Shown here: one piece after another, positions 62,240-64,000 of the stretch
How the letters are laid out: each line of letters starts with the position of its first letter
How positions within the stretch are numbered: the first letter of the stretch is position 1
Program-made: the position numbers and the translations under genes
Notes under the pieces: model-generated
Database searches by the model: none
What the model was told of the DNA's origin: nothing
Seen by the model: only the letters and a program-made list of their open reading frames with translations
Assembly (NCBI GenBank): GCA_036924285.1
Contig: JAYKYS010000005.1
Coordinates: 2,852,001 to 2,916,000, forward strand
From: Asterella californica
Taxonomy: Eukaryota; Streptophyta; Marchantiopsida; Marchantiales; Aytoniaceae
Reading direction: 5' to 3'
DNA length: 64,000 nucleotides

Positions 62240-64000
62240 ATGTCCAACTTTGTATAACGATAGAATCTTCTATCTACATACGATTTTCATAATGAAAAAA
62301 ATAGAATATCCTTTGAAGAAAACTATAGTATTTTTGAAACATCTAAACTATATTGCTACTTAAGGAAGATGGTCGTGACCAATTCCTACTGACCCATATG
62401 ATATAGTTGATAAATGATTATGATCATGATACGCTTCCATATGACTTTTGTAAATGATCAAGATGTTATAAGTTTGTTTCATTCATTTTTTATTGTGATT
62501 GTTTGCAACATCTCATCCTCCATGACAATAAGATAACATCCTTGCATTTCATGACTTGTTCCTCTCATCACGTTGGAAAGATATAGCGACTCATCAATAA
62601 ATTTGTCATATTTTTTCTTTTTGATATGAGCATCCACTTTTGCTAAGTGAAGAATTTTTGTTCATACAAATGATTATTTCATTTTGACAATCTTAGTCAT
62701 TATATATTGTCAGTGAAGGGCCCAAATCATCTTGTTGTTGATCTAATGTAGACTATAGTCATTTTTGCATCTCTGAGCCAAACACGATTAGAAAGGGATG
62801 TTTTTCTAAAACCTTAAATTGTTCTATGAAGCATCTATAAGTATGTGTGAGATATGGTCTCAGATGGATTAAAGTAAGATATGTTGATATGAGCATATTT
62901 TTACAGACATTATCTCTATAATTTTATAGTATTGCTTCCTCAATATTCATCTCCAGTATTGTTACTTTACTAGGAGAGCTCGTCTTCTCCATTTTGATCA
63001 GCTTATTCTTCATACTCTTTCATTACATCTTCTATCATGTTCGCATTTTGTATTTGATGGTTTGTCATTTTCTCATCATTGGTTCTTCGTTATTGTAAAT
63101 GTCTAATATGACCACTGGTTCTTACTCTGTCATGCTTTGGTATTTGAAAGAATAAATTGAAATTCATTTTCTATTCAAAATTTCTTTTGTGAAATTAATA
63201 TTAATTTATGGGATTGATCTACATTCAGATTTATTGGTTGAACCTCCAATATGGATAAAAGCATGAAAAATAATATTTGTTTTGTTCTCACAATGTACTT
63301 TGAGTCTAATAAAATATTCTATTCAACTCCAAGAAACGTACAAATGTCCATATTAACAATAAACGTACAAATGTCCATATTAACAATAAATATTAAGTTG
63401 TTTGTTTTGAGATGAAGCACACATGTAAGGCTAGTGAAGAGCTTTAATTGAATTCTTACCACATATTCCATGCTTAGATGACGATGTGATCACGATAACA
63501 ATTTTCTGCACAAAAGTTAAATTTCTCAATATTCTTAAAGTTCTCATAATGCTATCTACTACGTCAAAGAGCACTTAGGGTGTAAGTTGTGATGGTATGT
63601 ATGATCTACATTAGTTCATATTTACTCCTCAATTTGTGATGATGTTTAAGATAATCCAACCCATGCACTAATATTTTAAAGGAGGACACCGTTAGATTTT
63701 ATGCTTGCAATAACATTTCTAAGGATGGACGTCACTACTTTGTTTGTTAGGATCACCACTTAGATTCTCTGGAATGATACGTTTAGTAATAAGAACATTA
63801 TCACATTAAAATATGATTTTTTGTATACAATTTATGGTATATAATATGATTCTTACTTTTACTATAAAGCAAGTCTTGTAAATCTATGTTTGAGTGGTGT
63901 TTTGTGAGTCTCTTGGAAACAAGTGATGTTATAAACAAGTGAAAATATTTGCAAGCGATATTGTTGTAAGAAGCGACATGCGGAGAGATGTCATGGAAGA
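62240..64000. other. AT-rich interval without recognised genes
   Basis: No supported open frame, element end or RNA. It has long T- and A-rich tracts. The only clear structure is the 27-bp tandem repeat at 63334-63387. Confidence 0.5.
63334..63387. repeat. Perfect tandem duplication of 27 bp
   Basis: AAACGTACAAATGTCCATAT TAACAAT occurs twice in a row (63334-63360, 63361-63387). Likely a recent slippage duplication. Confidence 0.9.

Noticed and set aside
1..64000. A fungal contig, given the basidiomycete-like RT
   Set aside because: Long LTRs, a plant-type tRNA-Glu primer site, the Myb/SANT-like remnant and deep nesting fit a plant better. This is a judgement, not proof; host gene flanks would settle it.

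Overview
This window looks like heterochromatic plant (streptophyte) nuclear DNA. It has no intact cellular gene, no rRNA or functional tRNA gene and no prokaryotic signature. Almost everything from about 5.5 to 62.2 kb is LTR retrotransposon sequence. The host species cannot be fixed from the sequence. A plant is favoured by LTRs up to 2.3 kb long, a perfect 18-nt primer site for a tRNA-Glu of the form I know from plants, a decayed Myb/SANT (trihelix)-like gene at the left edge, and deep nesting. I use letters for the elements: A to I.

Layout. 1-5.5 kb: a decayed Myb/SANT-like pseudogene (minus strand), a diverged tandem repeat, gene-free AT-rich DNA, and two copies of a ~105-bp double-hairpin unit. 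5.5-8.8 kb: A, a heavily decayed minus-strand Ty3/gypsy remnant. 8.8-13.4 kb: B, a 5'-truncated plus-strand Ty3/gypsy element with its 3' LTR. 13.4-13.7 and 60.0-60.6 kb: C, two halves of one Ty1/copia gag-protease remnant. It is split by D (13678-60007), a Ty3/gypsy element of about 10.8 kb of its own sequence, swollen to 46.3 kb by four whole insertions: E (18264-25894, minus), F (26514-35220, plus), G (35823-44459, plus) and H (46611-57174, minus). 60.6-62.2 kb: I, the 3' end of an F-like element. 62.2-64 kb: AT-rich, nothing recognised.

Every nested insertion is proven by paired LTRs, a 4-bp target duplication, and restoration of D's (or C's) reading frame when the insert is removed. Relative age from LTR pairs: E is youngest (the two 800-bp LTRs look identical), then F (two differences seen in 1373 bp), then H and D (many differences). 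G's LTRs differ by a deletion and by repeat number.

Two lineages are present. B and E encode gag, protease (D-G-G) and pol in one frame, with an F-I-D-D reverse transcriptase box and no visible chromodomain. A, D, F, G, H and I share a D-H-G protease, an F-L-D-D reverse transcriptase whose sequence recalls a group of basidiomycete Ty3/gypsy elements, TGTCG...CGACA LTR ends, a conserved block before the 3' LTR, an acidic Pol tail and (clear in F, G and H) pol in the -1 frame relative to gag-protease. This second lineage inserted at NCGN sites (GCGG, ACGT, ACGT, CCGT), repeatedly into copies of itself. No element here has a fully intact coding capacity. The most unusual signals are the NCGN target preference, the fungal-like D-H-G lineage with its unrecognised primer site, the extra zinc-knuckle ORF ahead of gag in E, and the co-varying double hairpins near 4.5 and 4.8 kb.
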